The notes under the pieces were generated by a model. That model was not told the DNA's origin. It did not search any database and saw only the letters and a list, made by a program, of their open reading frames with translations. From contig CAZPBK010000007.1 in NCBI GenBank assembly GCA_964584985.1, positions 1 to 49,936 on the forward strand: a stretch of 49,936 nucleotides of DNA. The letters are read 5' to 3'. Positions 1-7,149 of the stretch are shown here, one piece after another. Each line of letters starts with the position of its first letter. Position 1 is the first letter of the stretch. This DNA comes from JABMRF01 sp964584985. GTDB lineage: Bacteria; Patescibacteriota; Patescibacteriia; UBA11705; JABHMO01. Position numbers and translations under genes: made by a program.

Positions 1-2
1 TT

Positions 3-37
3 CCGAAAATTTAATTTTTCCGTTTCGGTTTTTTTTT
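3..37 (+). terminator. Terminator-like hairpin at the window's left edge
   Basis: CCGAAA (3-8) can pair with TTTCGG (23-28), and a run of nine T follows. It would end a plus-strand gene lying left of the window. The stem is short and the loop long, so this is tentative. Confidence 0.4.
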
Positions 38-116
38 CAAGAGGGGTTAGGGGTGGGGTAAATTGCCCTTAATATTGTTAATTGTACAGTTTTTGTGGTT
101 AAATCGCAAACATGAC

Positions 117-1091
117 TCAAAACAATGGTAATTGTTGTCTGTTGATAAAATCACTTGTTCTGTCTTTATAATAAGTTCTTAATATTGATTTATATAATTC
201 ATCAAAGGTTGAATAATCTGTGTTATTAAATTGTAAATTTTTCTTTGGGAAGAAATTAATATCGATTCGGTTATAGTAGTTATAAGAACTTCTAAAGTTG
301 TATGGATTTTGAATGATTCTTTCTATTAATGGTAGAAATTTTTTTGTTATTTTAATTTTATGTTCTTTTTGAGAAGAGTTATGAAAATAGTTTTTTACAA
401 CGCCTAAAAATAAATCTGTTAATTGGATAAAATTAGCAGACCAATCTATTTTGTGGTCATCAGAAATAAATTTAATTTCTTCATCTATAAATGTTATGTT
501 TTGAAAACTTTTTCCGATTTTATATATTGGATGCCAAGGGAAAATTTCTGATGCCATTTGTTCTCCGTCTTCGTGTATTATTTTATCAACTATTATCTTT
601 TTATATTTTGAGCCAAAAAACTTTTTTATTGCATAAATAAGGGCGGATCTAAAAAATCTATTATATACTATATTGAAATTGAGAGAACCGCCAAAAGATT
701 CTGAGTCAAGAAGTGATCGATTGATTCCAGTTACATATAAAAATATTTTTTTTGTCGAATTTATACTAATTATGTAGTCATACCATCTTTGTGCAATATG
801 ATATTTGTCAGCATCCAATTCTGAATAATGCACAATTTTATCGTTTTTATTGTGATAGGAACAGTTGTTTGGACAACTTTTCCAAATAAAAGCATCATTC
901 ATTAAATTTCGTTTACAACGATGTTTTTCTAACTCTTGCAATGTTTCAATTTCAGTCGTGGTTGGAGTTAGCAATAATCCGATATAATCCCAATAGTTGC
1001 CACTTATGGAATCTTTTTCTTTTTTTATTTCATCACAATATATTGAGATATTAATTTTGTTGGTTGATGTATAATTAAATAAATTATTCAT
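117..1091 (-). CDS. DUF3800-like protein
   Basis: A protein of about 324 residues that resembles the DUF3800 family. It has an acidic N-terminal strand (IYCDE followed by a hydrophobic strand ending GLLLTP), and near the C-terminus an FIQLTDLFLGVV segment that matches the usual 'LQ-x-AD' helix of that family. DUF3800 proteins have a predicted RNase H-like fold, often lie beside defence genes, and have no settled function. The frame stays open to 1151, but the Met at 1091 is preferred because a promoter (-35 TTGCTA, -10 TATTAT) sits between the two candidate starts. It is divergent from the helix-turn-helix and methyltransferase genes and shares their control region. The DNA is visibly A/T-richer than the core genes to the right. 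Confidence 0.6.
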   Translation of the reverse strand: MNNLFNYTSTNKINISIYCDEIKKEKDSISGNYWDYIGLLLTPTTTEIETLQELEKHRCKRNLMNDAFIWKSCPNNCSYHNKNDKIVHYSELDADKYHIAQRWYDYIISINSTKKIFLYVTGINRSLLDSESFGGSLNFNIVYNRFFRSALIYAIKKFFGSKYKKIIVDKIIHEDGEQMASEIFPWHPIYKIGKSFQNITFIDEEIKFISDDHKIDWSANFIQLTDLFLGVVKNYFHNSSQKEHKIKITKKFLPLIERIIQNPYNFRSSYNYYNRIDINFFPKKNLQFNNTDYSTFDELYKSILRTYYKDRTSDFINRQQLPLF

Positions 1092-1106
1092 ATTTTGTGG
1101 ATAACG

Positions 1107-1135
1107 TTGATTTGATAAAGTAAATAATATGATAT
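1107..1135 (+). promoter_or_regulatory. Promoter of the HTH-methyltransferase unit
   Basis: TTGATT (1107-1112), 17 bp, TGATAT (1130-1135). The -10 box lies inside the perfect palindrome ATGATATCAT (1129-1138), so a repressor bound there would block transcription. Confidence 0.45.
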
Positions 1136-1151
1136 CATAAGTGTATAGCAA
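1124..1151 (-). promoter_or_regulatory. Divergent promoter of the DUF3800-like gene
   Basis: On the minus strand, TTGCTA (1146-1151), 16 bp, TATTAT (1124-1129). Its -10 box abuts the -10 box of the opposite promoter, so the two probably compete for polymerase. Confidence 0.4.
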
Positions 1152-1168
1152 TGATACTAATTGATACT
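1129..1168. promoter_or_regulatory. Candidate operator: palindrome and direct repeats
   Basis: The region holds the palindrome ATGATATCAT (1129-1138) and two TGATACT direct repeats (1152-1158 and 1162-1168) whose starts are 10 bp apart, one helical turn. The palindrome contains a related TGATATC. It sits between divergent genes, one of which encodes a DNA-binding protein, so autoregulation is plausible. The assignment is inference. Confidence 0.4.
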
Positions 1169-1179
1169 TTTAATTCTAT

Positions 1180-1353
1180 ATGAAAATAGAAAAAGATCAA
1201 CTATATACTACTCAAGAGGTCGCTAATATTTTGAAAGTGGCTCCAATAACAGTAAAAAGATATATAGCAGAAAAAAAACTGCCTTCAATTAAGTTTAATG
1301 GGCTGAGAAGAGTAAGGGGTGATGAATTAATAAAGTTGCTAAAACCAAAGTAA
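1180..1353 (+). CDS. Small helix-turn-helix protein (excisionase/MerR-like), likely R-M controller
   Basis: A 57-residue protein starting MKIEKDQLYTTQEVANILKV. The segment LYTTQEVANILKVAPITVKR is the typical winged-helix start of the HTH_17 'excisionase family' (MerR-like): T-x-x-E-V-A-x-x-L, a turn, then a recognition helix with TVKRYI. A basic GLRRVRGDEL segment and a C-terminal helix follow. Only 2 nt separate its stop from the methyltransferase ATG, so the two are co-transcribed. Controller proteins of restriction-modification systems usually belong to the HTH_3 (C.AhdI-like) family, so a MerR/excisionase-type controller would be uncommon. It could instead be a remnant of an integrated element. 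The fold call is good; the role is inferred from position. Confidence 0.75.
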   Translation: MKIEKDQLYTTQEVANILKVAPITVKRYIAEKKLPSIKFNGLRRVRGDELIKLLKPK

Positions 1354-1355
1354 TT

Positions 1356-2309
1356 ATGAAAAAAATATTAAAAACAATTGATCTTTTTGCCGGAGTTGGT
1401 GGTATAAGATTAGGTTTTGAAAAAGCTGGTTTTAAAACTGTGTATGCAAACGATTCTGAACCAGCATGTAAATACACTTATGATTTGAATTTTAAAAATG
1501 TTCCTCTTCACATAGAAGATATCCGAAATGTTAAAAGTAACGATTTTCCTAATTTTGATTTTGTTTTAGGCGGATTCCCATGTCAGGCGTTTTCTATTGC
1601 AGGCTATCAGGAAGGATTTAATGATAAAAAGGGAAGGGGAAATTTATTTTTTGAGGTTGCTCGAATTATTAAAGATAGAAAACCAACTGGTTTCCTTTTG
1701 GAGAATGTTAAAAACCTAAAAGGACACGATAAAGGGAATACATTTAAAATAATTCAAGATACACTTGAATCACTTGGATATTCAATAAAAGCTGAAGTCT
1801 TAAATAGTATGGAATATGGTAATATTCCTCAGAACAGGGAAAGAATATATATCGTTGGTTTTCGAAATAAAAAATTTATTAACAACTTCAGCTTTCCAAA
1901 TAAAATTTCACTAACTAAAAAGGTTTCTGATTTTCTCCAGGATAAAGTTTCGGACAAGTATTATTATGAAGGTAAGTTTTTATATGATAAATTGAAAGAT
2001 CACATAACAGAGCGAAATCAAGTATATCAATGGAGAAGAGTTTATGTGAGAAAAAACAAAAAAGGCGTCTGTCCGACGCTTACAGCTAATATGGGCACTG
2101 GAGGTCATAATGTGCCAATTATTTTAGATAAAAGGGGTATAAGAAAGTTGACACCTTATGAATGTGCAAGGTTACAAGGTTTTCCTGAAAAACTTCAACT
2201 CCCTCCAGTTTTATCAGATTCAGCATTGTATAAACAATTTGGAAATTCTGTTACTACTACAGTAGTTGAAAGAATCGCCAAAAATATTAAAAAATCGATG
2301 CTTGTTTAG
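1356..2309 (+). CDS. DNA (cytosine-5) methyltransferase
   Basis: A 317-residue C5-cytosine methyltransferase with the family's ordered motifs: I (DLFAGVGGIRLGFEKAG, near residue 9), IV with the catalytic cysteine (GGFPCQAFSIAG), VI (ENVKNL), VIII (QNRERIYIVGF), a short target-recognition region (YQWRRVYVRKN to GTGGHNVPII), IX (KLTPYECARLQGFP) and X (QFGNSVTTTVV). It transfers a methyl group from SAM to a cytosine within a specific DNA site; the site cannot be read from sequence alone. The small recognition region fits a mono-specific type II enzyme. Its stop overlaps the stop of the opposite-strand endonuclease by 4 bp, and it follows the HTH gene by 2 nt. It should protect the host from that endonuclease. 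Confidence 0.93.
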   Translation: MKKILKTIDLFAGVGGIRLGFEKAGFKTVYANDSEPACKYTYDLNFKNVPLHIEDIRNVKSNDFPNFDFVLGGFPCQAFSIAGYQEGFNDKKGRGNLFFEVARIIKDRKPTGFLLENVKNLKGHDKGNTFKIIQDTLESLGYSIKAEVLNSMEYGNIPQNRERIYIVGFRNKKFINNFSFPNKISLTKKVSDFLQDKVSDKYYYEGKFLYDKLKDHITERNQVYQWRRVYVRKNKKGVCPTLTANMGTGGHNVPIILDKRGIRKLTPYECARLQGFPEKLQLPPVLSDSALYKQFGNSVTTTVVERIAKNIKKSMLV

Positions 2310-3358
2310 TATCTTTTTTCTATCGTGTCGAAAAGGTTAATTAATTCATCTGTTGAATCATTACCCATTGCTTCGATAAAAGATTTTAATGCAATATTCT
2401 CATCCCAATTTGAACTTCTATCGAATTTTTTAAATTCTATTTTAGTTATTCCTGGATTGGTTTTAATTCCTTCAATATTTAAAGGTTTGTCTGAGTTAAT
2501 GTAAAAACTGCCTTTATTTTTTTTGATTACGCTTAAGTTGTTATCTCCTTGTATGTTGAAAGGTAAATAGATTTCATTTTCATATTTATAATTACACATG
2601 CCATTATTAAGTAAAATTCTTTCTTTCTCTAACATATCTTTAATTTTTATCTTAAATTCTTGAGTGATACTTGAAAAATAATATGGTTTTACTCCTTTCG
2701 TACACAATGTAAACTTATTTTTTATCTCTTCCAATGTATATATTCCAATTAAGCGCATTGATCCAATTTTTTCGGTTTGTTTCATCTCAGAATGTGGAAT
2801 AAGCTGATTTTTACTATCGCTTTTTATAAATTCTTTTTGTATCTCCAATTCTTTAAGATATTTTTTGTTGAAAATCTCTTTTTCGAAAATTGTATTCAAA
2901 TAATCTTCTTCAAGGTCTGATTCTATGAACATATAGTAGTCATCAATCATTTGTGGTTCTCTGATTCCTAAAAGTGCTTGGTCTTTTCTTATCGCTTTTA
3001 TTTCAATTCTTGGAAGATCCTCACATCTTGTCCATGTTCCTTCATTGTATTGAACAAATGGGATTATTTGTTTATTGCTTTTTTTAAGACCAAGTATATC
3101 CGGTGCATTTTTGTCTGAATCATTAGCATATAAGAAATAATCTGAAACAATTTCGTAATCTTTGTTTTTTAATAATTCATTGAAAATTACAGTTTCGGCA
3201 ATTTTATTAAACCATCTTTCAATATAACCACCTAGAAAATCTCTTTTTGATGATGTCCCCTGCACGTGTAGGGCGTCAGATCGAAATTTCATTAATATAA
3301 AATATATAATTTTTCTAAGATCTTCTTTTGATAGTTCAATTTTGTTGTATTTATCCAT
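2306..3358 (-). CDS. Probable type II restriction endonuclease, PD-(D/E)XK
   Basis: A 350-residue protein without an obvious named family, arranged tail-to-tail with a C5 methyltransferase. A PD-(D/E)XK nuclease core can be read: APDILGL near residue 85, then after a loop (FVQYNEGTWTRCEDLP) the strand RIEIKAIRKDQ, giving P-D...E-x-K. The N-terminal half carries helices typical of such enzymes (GGYIERWFNKIAETVIFNEL). The restriction role rests on this motif plus the adjacent methyltransferase; the cognate site is unknown. The 4-bp stop-to-stop overlap leaves no room for a terminator, so the transcripts are complementary at their 3' ends, which might limit nuclease expression. Restriction enzymes diverge fast, so lack of a recognised family is expected. 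Confidence 0.75.
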   Translation of the reverse strand: MDKYNKIELSKEDLRKIIYFILMKFRSDALHVQGTSSKRDFLGGYIERWFNKIAETVIFNELLKNKDYEIVSDYFLYANDSDKNAPDILGLKKSNKQIIPFVQYNEGTWTRCEDLPRIEIKAIRKDQALLGIREPQMIDDYYMFIESDLEEDYLNTIFEKEIFNKKYLKELEIQKEFIKSDSKNQLIPHSEMKQTEKIGSMRLIGIYTLEEIKNKFTLCTKGVKPYYFSSITQEFKIKIKDMLEKERILLNNGMCNYKYENEIYLPFNIQGDNNLSVIKKNKGSFYINSDKPLNIEGIKTNPGITKIEFKKFDRSSNWDENIALKSFIEAMGNDSTDELINLFDTIEKRY

Positions 3359-3707
3359 AATGTTTTCTAAAAATAAATTATTCTTGTGTTGTTCGTTTTC
3401 AGTAGCCCTTCAACATTCTCAGCGAAGAAATAAAATTACACATTAAGAAAAGTGAAAAACGCCTGACTACCGGCAAGTAGATTATTATCCCAAAAAAGAA
3501 AAGGAATATTTCAGCTAACACCTTTCATACGAACAAAGGAGGATATTACTGCAAAATTAGTATAATAAAAACTTGACCAACAACATCCCCAAATATATTA
3601 TGATTATAACAAAAATAAAGAAAAAAATCATCTCTCACCCCTATCAAACATCTTCATCATTAACAACTCCACGATTTAGCAAAAACCCCCTGATACAATC
3701 TATTTTT
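3359..3707. other. 349-base intergenic stretch, no supported gene
   Basis: No convincing gene is seen. Short open pieces in shifting frames (for example KTPDYRQVDYYPKKEKEYF before a stop near 3515, and an AGGAGG at about 3538 with no start codon after it) suggest decayed coding DNA at the right edge of the restriction-modification segment. This is the likely boundary between accessory and core DNA. Confidence 0.3.
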
Positions 3708-4394
3708 TTACTTTTTTTCCCTCTTTTCCGCCACACTAACAATATTATGACCTAAAAACATGTTCACTTTTTGTCCTTCACGACTATAAAAATTTTCCAA
3801 AACCCTGAACCCGCTTTTTATTAAAAGTTTTTTTAATTCCCTTTTGGTAAAAGCATAATAAAACAGTTTTTCCTTGGCCTCCCCGCTTTTCCAAGTGGTA
3901 TAAACTTGTTTAAACTTGGCCTTTGGTTCATTGTCCCGCTTCCAAACCGATTTACGACCTTTTATATTCCACATATTCCAATTGGTCATTAATAATTTAC
4001 CACCGGGCTTTAAAGTCCGATTAACTGCCCGCAAAAACTCTTTTTGTTTTTTTTGGGGGATATGATTTAAAACCGCCACGCAAAAGACCAGATCAAACTC
4101 GTTTTCCGGCCAATCCGCCCCCGGCCAATCACTGACCCGAAAGCTATGTTGCGGATAGTTTTGTCTGGCCTGTTTTATCATTCCCTGACTGTGATCAATT
4201 CCCAAATATTCAACCTTTTCCTTGACCAAAAGCTCCAAAAGACGCCCATTTCCACATCCCAAATCCAAGATCTTAAATCCGGGTTTAATATGTTTTTGAA
4301 AAAGTTCCAAATCAGCCCAAACAATTTGCCGAGAAAATGACCAAAGTTTGGCAATTTTATTATAGCTTTGCTTGTTTTTTTCTATTAAATCCAT
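3708..4394 (-). CDS. Trm9/ALKBH8-like tRNA wobble-uridine methyltransferase (predicted)
   Basis: A 228-residue class I SAM-dependent methyltransferase. Motif I is ILDLGCGNGR (about 42-51) and the acidic second-strand residue is in YLGIDHSQGM. The general fold is certain. Features specific to the Trm9/ALKBH8 group are also visible: an N-terminal YNKIAKLWSFSR plus a Trp, a motif IV region with VLNHIPQKKQKEFLRAVNR and LKPGGKLLMTNW (compare HH-x6-AI-x-E..RVL..GG..LI..W), and a C-terminal FYYAFTKREL block ending NIVSVAEK (compare YYHLF..GEL and NW.VIAEK). Trm9 methylates the 5-carboxymethyl group that Elp3 chemistry installs on tRNA U34. An elp3 gene lies just across the divergent promoter region, which supports the specific call. 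A generic methyltransferase remains possible. Confidence 0.65.
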   Translation of the reverse strand: MDLIEKNKQSYNKIAKLWSFSRQIVWADLELFQKHIKPGFKILDLGCGNGRLLELLVKEKVEYLGIDHSQGMIKQARQNYPQHSFRVSDWPGADWPENEFDLVFCVAVLNHIPQKKQKEFLRAVNRTLKPGGKLLMTNWNMWNIKGRKSVWKRDNEPKAKFKQVYTTWKSGEAKEKLFYYAFTKRELKKLLIKSGFRVLENFYSREGQKVNMFLGHNIVSVAEKREKK

Positions 4395-4396
4395 AG

Positions 4397-4425
4397 TTGC
4401 TATTTGGATTATTTTGAGGTATTAT
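4397..4425 (+). promoter_or_regulatory. Promoter of the surface protein-elp3 operon
   Basis: TTGCTA (4397-4402), 17 bp, TATTAT (4420-4425). The ATG is 23 bases past the -10 box, giving a leader of roughly 15 nt. Confidence 0.55.
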
Positions 4426-4447
4426 ATTAATAAATAATCCCTTTTTT

Positions 4448-5521
4448 ATGAAACAAAAACTAAATCTTAAATTAGCTCTATTTGCCTGTATTATCGCACT
4501 TTTACCAAATTTAGCAAGTGCCGGGTTTCATGACGGCAAAATTTATTTGCAAGTGGAAGAGCAAGGCCAAGCTTGGTATGTTAATCCAACAGATCATTAT
4601 CGTTATTTTTTAAACCGTCCGGACGACGCTTTTTCAATAATGCGTAATTTAGGTTTGGGTATTTCTGAAAAAAACATTGCTCAGATCCCGATCGGTCTTG
4701 TTAATTTTCAAACCAAGGATAGTGATCTTGATGGTTTATCTGATGATTTGGAGGTGGCTTTGGGTACGGACAAAAACAATCCGGACACTGACGGCGATGA
4801 TTATTCCGACAAAACCGAAATTGAAAATTGGCAAAACCCGCTCGGCTCCGGAGAATTGGAAAACAATCTTTATTTAACCAATTCTTTAAACGGACGCATA
4901 CTTTTGCAAACGGAAAAAAACGGAGAAGCTTGGTATTTAAATCCGCAAGACAAAAAACGCTATTATCTGGGACGACCGGCTGATGCTTTTGCCATTATGC
5001 GCCAACTGGGCATTGGCATCACCAACGCTAATCTAAACAACATTGCACCAACCTATGTAAAATCAACTCATAATTTAAGCGGACTTTATACTGTAAAATA
5101 TCCGGCCGACTGGAATCGAGCCATGGCCGAAACAAAAGAAGACGAATATCAAGATATTCCCATTCTTAGCGCTTATAATTATTTCAATGAATCAGCACAA
5201 CTAAAAGTCTATGTTTTGGAAACGGAAAAGGACAAAACCTTGAACGATTTAAAAATTGACAGCAAAAAATACGCGGAAAAAATAATTGATAAACAAGAAC
5301 TCTTTGACATCAAACCCGCTCTGCGCCAAGAATTTAATTATAATACAAATTTTGAAAAAAATGATCAGCCAATACAAAAAGGTGCTGAATATATTTTTGA
5401 TATAATGCTTTCCACTCATAAATTCATTCATCTGCAAATGACTGTTTACAACCAATCCGACCAACAAAATTATAAAAATTATTTTGAGCAAATTATTAAA
5501 GATCTGCAAATTAATTATTAA
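4448..5521 (+). CDS. Secreted surface protein with duplicated CPR-type domain and PsbP-like C-terminus
   Basis: A 357-residue exported protein. The signal peptide (MKQKLNLKLALFACIIALLP to ASAG) is followed by two copies of a domain of about 50 residues: first with AWYVNPTDHYRYFLNRPDDA, then AWYLNPQDKKRYYLGRPADA, each ending in an IMR-x-LG-x-GI helix. Between the copies lies an Asp-rich, thrombospondin-type-3-like calcium-binding stretch (DSDLDGLSD, DTDGDDYSD). The C-terminal third starts YTVKYPADW and resembles the PsbP-like/YPxxW fold seen in other anchored proteins here. I recognise the repeated domain as frequent in CPR surface proteins, but its function is unknown to me. The stop is 5 nt from elp3, so the two are probably co-transcribed, though no functional link is evident. 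Confidence 0.8.
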   Translation: MKQKLNLKLALFACIIALLPNLASAGFHDGKIYLQVEEQGQAWYVNPTDHYRYFLNRPDDAFSIMRNLGLGISEKNIAQIPIGLVNFQTKDSDLDGLSDDLEVALGTDKNNPDTDGDDYSDKTEIENWQNPLGSGELENNLYLTNSLNGRILLQTEKNGEAWYLNPQDKKRYYLGRPADAFAIMRQLGIGITNANLNNIAPTYVKSTHNLSGLYTVKYPADWNRAMAETKEDEYQDIPILSAYNYFNESAQLKVYVLETEKDKTLNDLKIDSKKYAEKIIDKQELFDIKPALRQEFNYNTNFEKNDQPIQKGAEYIFDIMLSTHKFIHLQMTVYNQSDQQNYKNYFEQIIKDLQINY

Positions 5522-5526
5522 ACAAC

Positions 5527-7092
5527 ATGGATTTGGAACAACTGGTTTTGGCGTTGAGCAAATTAAAAACCAAATCAAATCAACGCATAAATAAAGTAAA
5601 AAGAAAATTCTGTCGTGAAAAAAATATCAGCATGCCCGGCAATGCTGAACTTTTAAGTGTTTACCGAAAATTGATCAATGCGAACAAATTAAAACAAGAT
5701 ACAAGCTTAGAACAAGCCTTGCAAAAAAGAAAAATCCGCACTCTTTCCGGCGTAGCGCCGGTAGCCGTTTTAACCAAGCCATACCCCTGCCCCGGCCAGT
5801 GTATTTATTGCCCGGACGAAGCCAAAATGCCCAAAAGCTATTTATCCAACGAACCGGCGGTCATGCGCGCGGTTTTAACCGGTTTTCATCCGTATAAACA
5901 AGTCAAAGCCAGATTAAAAGCTCTGGAAAACAACGGACATAATACGGAAAAAATTGAACTGATTATAATGGGCGGTACTTGGTCATATCTGCCACGACAA
6001 TATCAAAATTGGTTTGTGCGCCAATGTTTTAATGCTTGTAATCACAAAAAAAGTACCACCTTGGAAAAAGCGCAAAAACTCAATGAAACCGCTAAGCACA
6101 GGATTGTCGCCTTAACCGTAGAAACCCGACCGGATTATGTTGATGAGCAAGAGATCAAATACTGGCGAAAATTGGGCGCCACCAAAGTGGAACTTGGTGT
6201 GCAAACCTTGGATGATAAAATTTTAAAACTAAATAAACGCGGACATACGGTCAAGGAAACAATTAAAGCCACCAAGCTTTTAAAAATGGCCGGTTTTAAA
6301 ATTGCTTATCACATGATGCCCAACCTGCCCGGCTCAACACCGACCAAGGATTTGCAGGTTTACAAAAAACTATTTACCGATCCCAAATTTCAACCGGATT
6401 TTGTAAAAATATATCCCACTGTGGTTACAAAAAATTCAATCCTGTACCGCTGGTGGAAGCAAGGAAAATATAAACCTTATTCAGACAAACAACTTTTTAA
6501 TTTGCTTTTAAAAATAAAATTAGCCACTCCGGATCGGGTCAGAATCATCCGCTTGATTAGAGACATCCCCGGCGAAAGTATAATTGCCGGCAATAAAATC
6601 ACCAATCTGCGACAAAACTTGCAAAAAGAATTAAAAAAACGCGAGCAAGCCTGTCAATGCATTCGTTGTCGCGAAGCTGGAGAAAACATAAAAAATATCA
6701 AGCAAGCCCAACTTTTTACGGAAAAATACCAAGCCTCAGGAGCTGAAGAATACTTTTTGCAATATTGCTCCAAGGACAAAGAAAAACTCTACGCTTTTTT
6801 GAGATTAAGATTGCCGGAACCCAAAGAAAAAAACTTTATTCCGGAAATTGATTCCTGTGCCATGATTCGGGAAATTCATACCTATGGCCGATTAATCCCC
6901 TTGTCTTCGGATAAAACCAAGGGCGTACAACACCAGGGTTTTGGCCGACAATTAATGAAAAAAACTGAAGAAATCGCCAAAAAGAACAATTTTGAAAAAA
7001 TAGCTGTTATCTCCGGTGTGGGCGTACGCGGTTATTACCGCCAACTAGGCTATCGTCGCCAAGGCTCTTATATGATCAAAAAACTAAAATAA
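5527..7092 (+). CDS. elp3: Elp3-family tRNA uridine-34 modification enzyme (radical SAM/GNAT)
   Basis: A 521-residue Elp3 homolog. The radical-SAM cysteines C88, C92 and C95 lie in KPYPCPGQCIYCPDEAK, followed by the family's SYLSNEPAVMRA. The core includes GGTWSYLPRQYQ and IALTVETRPDYVDE-like segments, with VKIYPTVV further on. The C-terminal lysine acetyltransferase-type (GNAT) domain is clear: IREIHTYGRLIPL, HQGFGRQLMKK, and VISGVGVRGYYRQLGY before the terminal YMIKKL. Elp3 uses SAM and acetyl-CoA to add a carboxymethyl group to C5 of wobble uridine in tRNA. In eukaryotes it works inside Elongator; in bacteria and archaea it acts without the other subunits. The nearby Trm9-like gene could methylate the product. 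No Shine-Dalgarno site precedes it. Confidence 0.93.
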   Translation: MDLEQLVLALSKLKTKSNQRINKVKRKFCREKNISMPGNAELLSVYRKLINANKLKQDTSLEQALQKRKIRTLSGVAPVAVLTKPYPCPGQCIYCPDEAKMPKSYLSNEPAVMRAVLTGFHPYKQVKARLKALENNGHNTEKIELIIMGGTWSYLPRQYQNWFVRQCFNACNHKKSTTLEKAQKLNETAKHRIVALTVETRPDYVDEQEIKYWRKLGATKVELGVQTLDDKILKLNKRGHTVKETIKATKLLKMAGFKIAYHMMPNLPGSTPTKDLQVYKKLFTDPKFQPDFVKIYPTVVTKNSILYRWWKQGKYKPYSDKQLFNLLLKIKLATPDRVRIIRLIRDIPGESIIAGNKITNLRQNLQKELKKREQACQCIRCREAGENIKNIKQAQLFTEKYQASGAEEYFLQYCSKDKEKLYAFLRLRLPEPKEKNFIPEIDSCAMIREIHTYGRLIPLSSDKTKGVQHQGFGRQLMKKTEEIAKKNNFEKIAVISGVGVRGYYRQLGYRRQGSYMIKKLK

Positions 7093-7095
7093 AAT

Positions 7096-7124
7096 TTGGC
7101 AATTCAAGCCGAATAAGTTAAAAT
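7096..7124 (+). promoter_or_regulatory. Promoter of the fecR-like/glyA/folD run
   Basis: TTGGCA (7096-7101), 17 bp, TAAAAT (7119-7124). It places transcription start near 7131 and supports the downstream ATG at 7150 over an earlier TTG. Confidence 0.6.
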
Positions 7125-7149
7125 ATGTTTGTTAATTAATAAAAAATCT

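Noticed and set aside
1295..1477. Minus-strand frame across the HTH-methyltransferase junction
   Set aside because: It is antisense to two well-supported genes and shows no family features.
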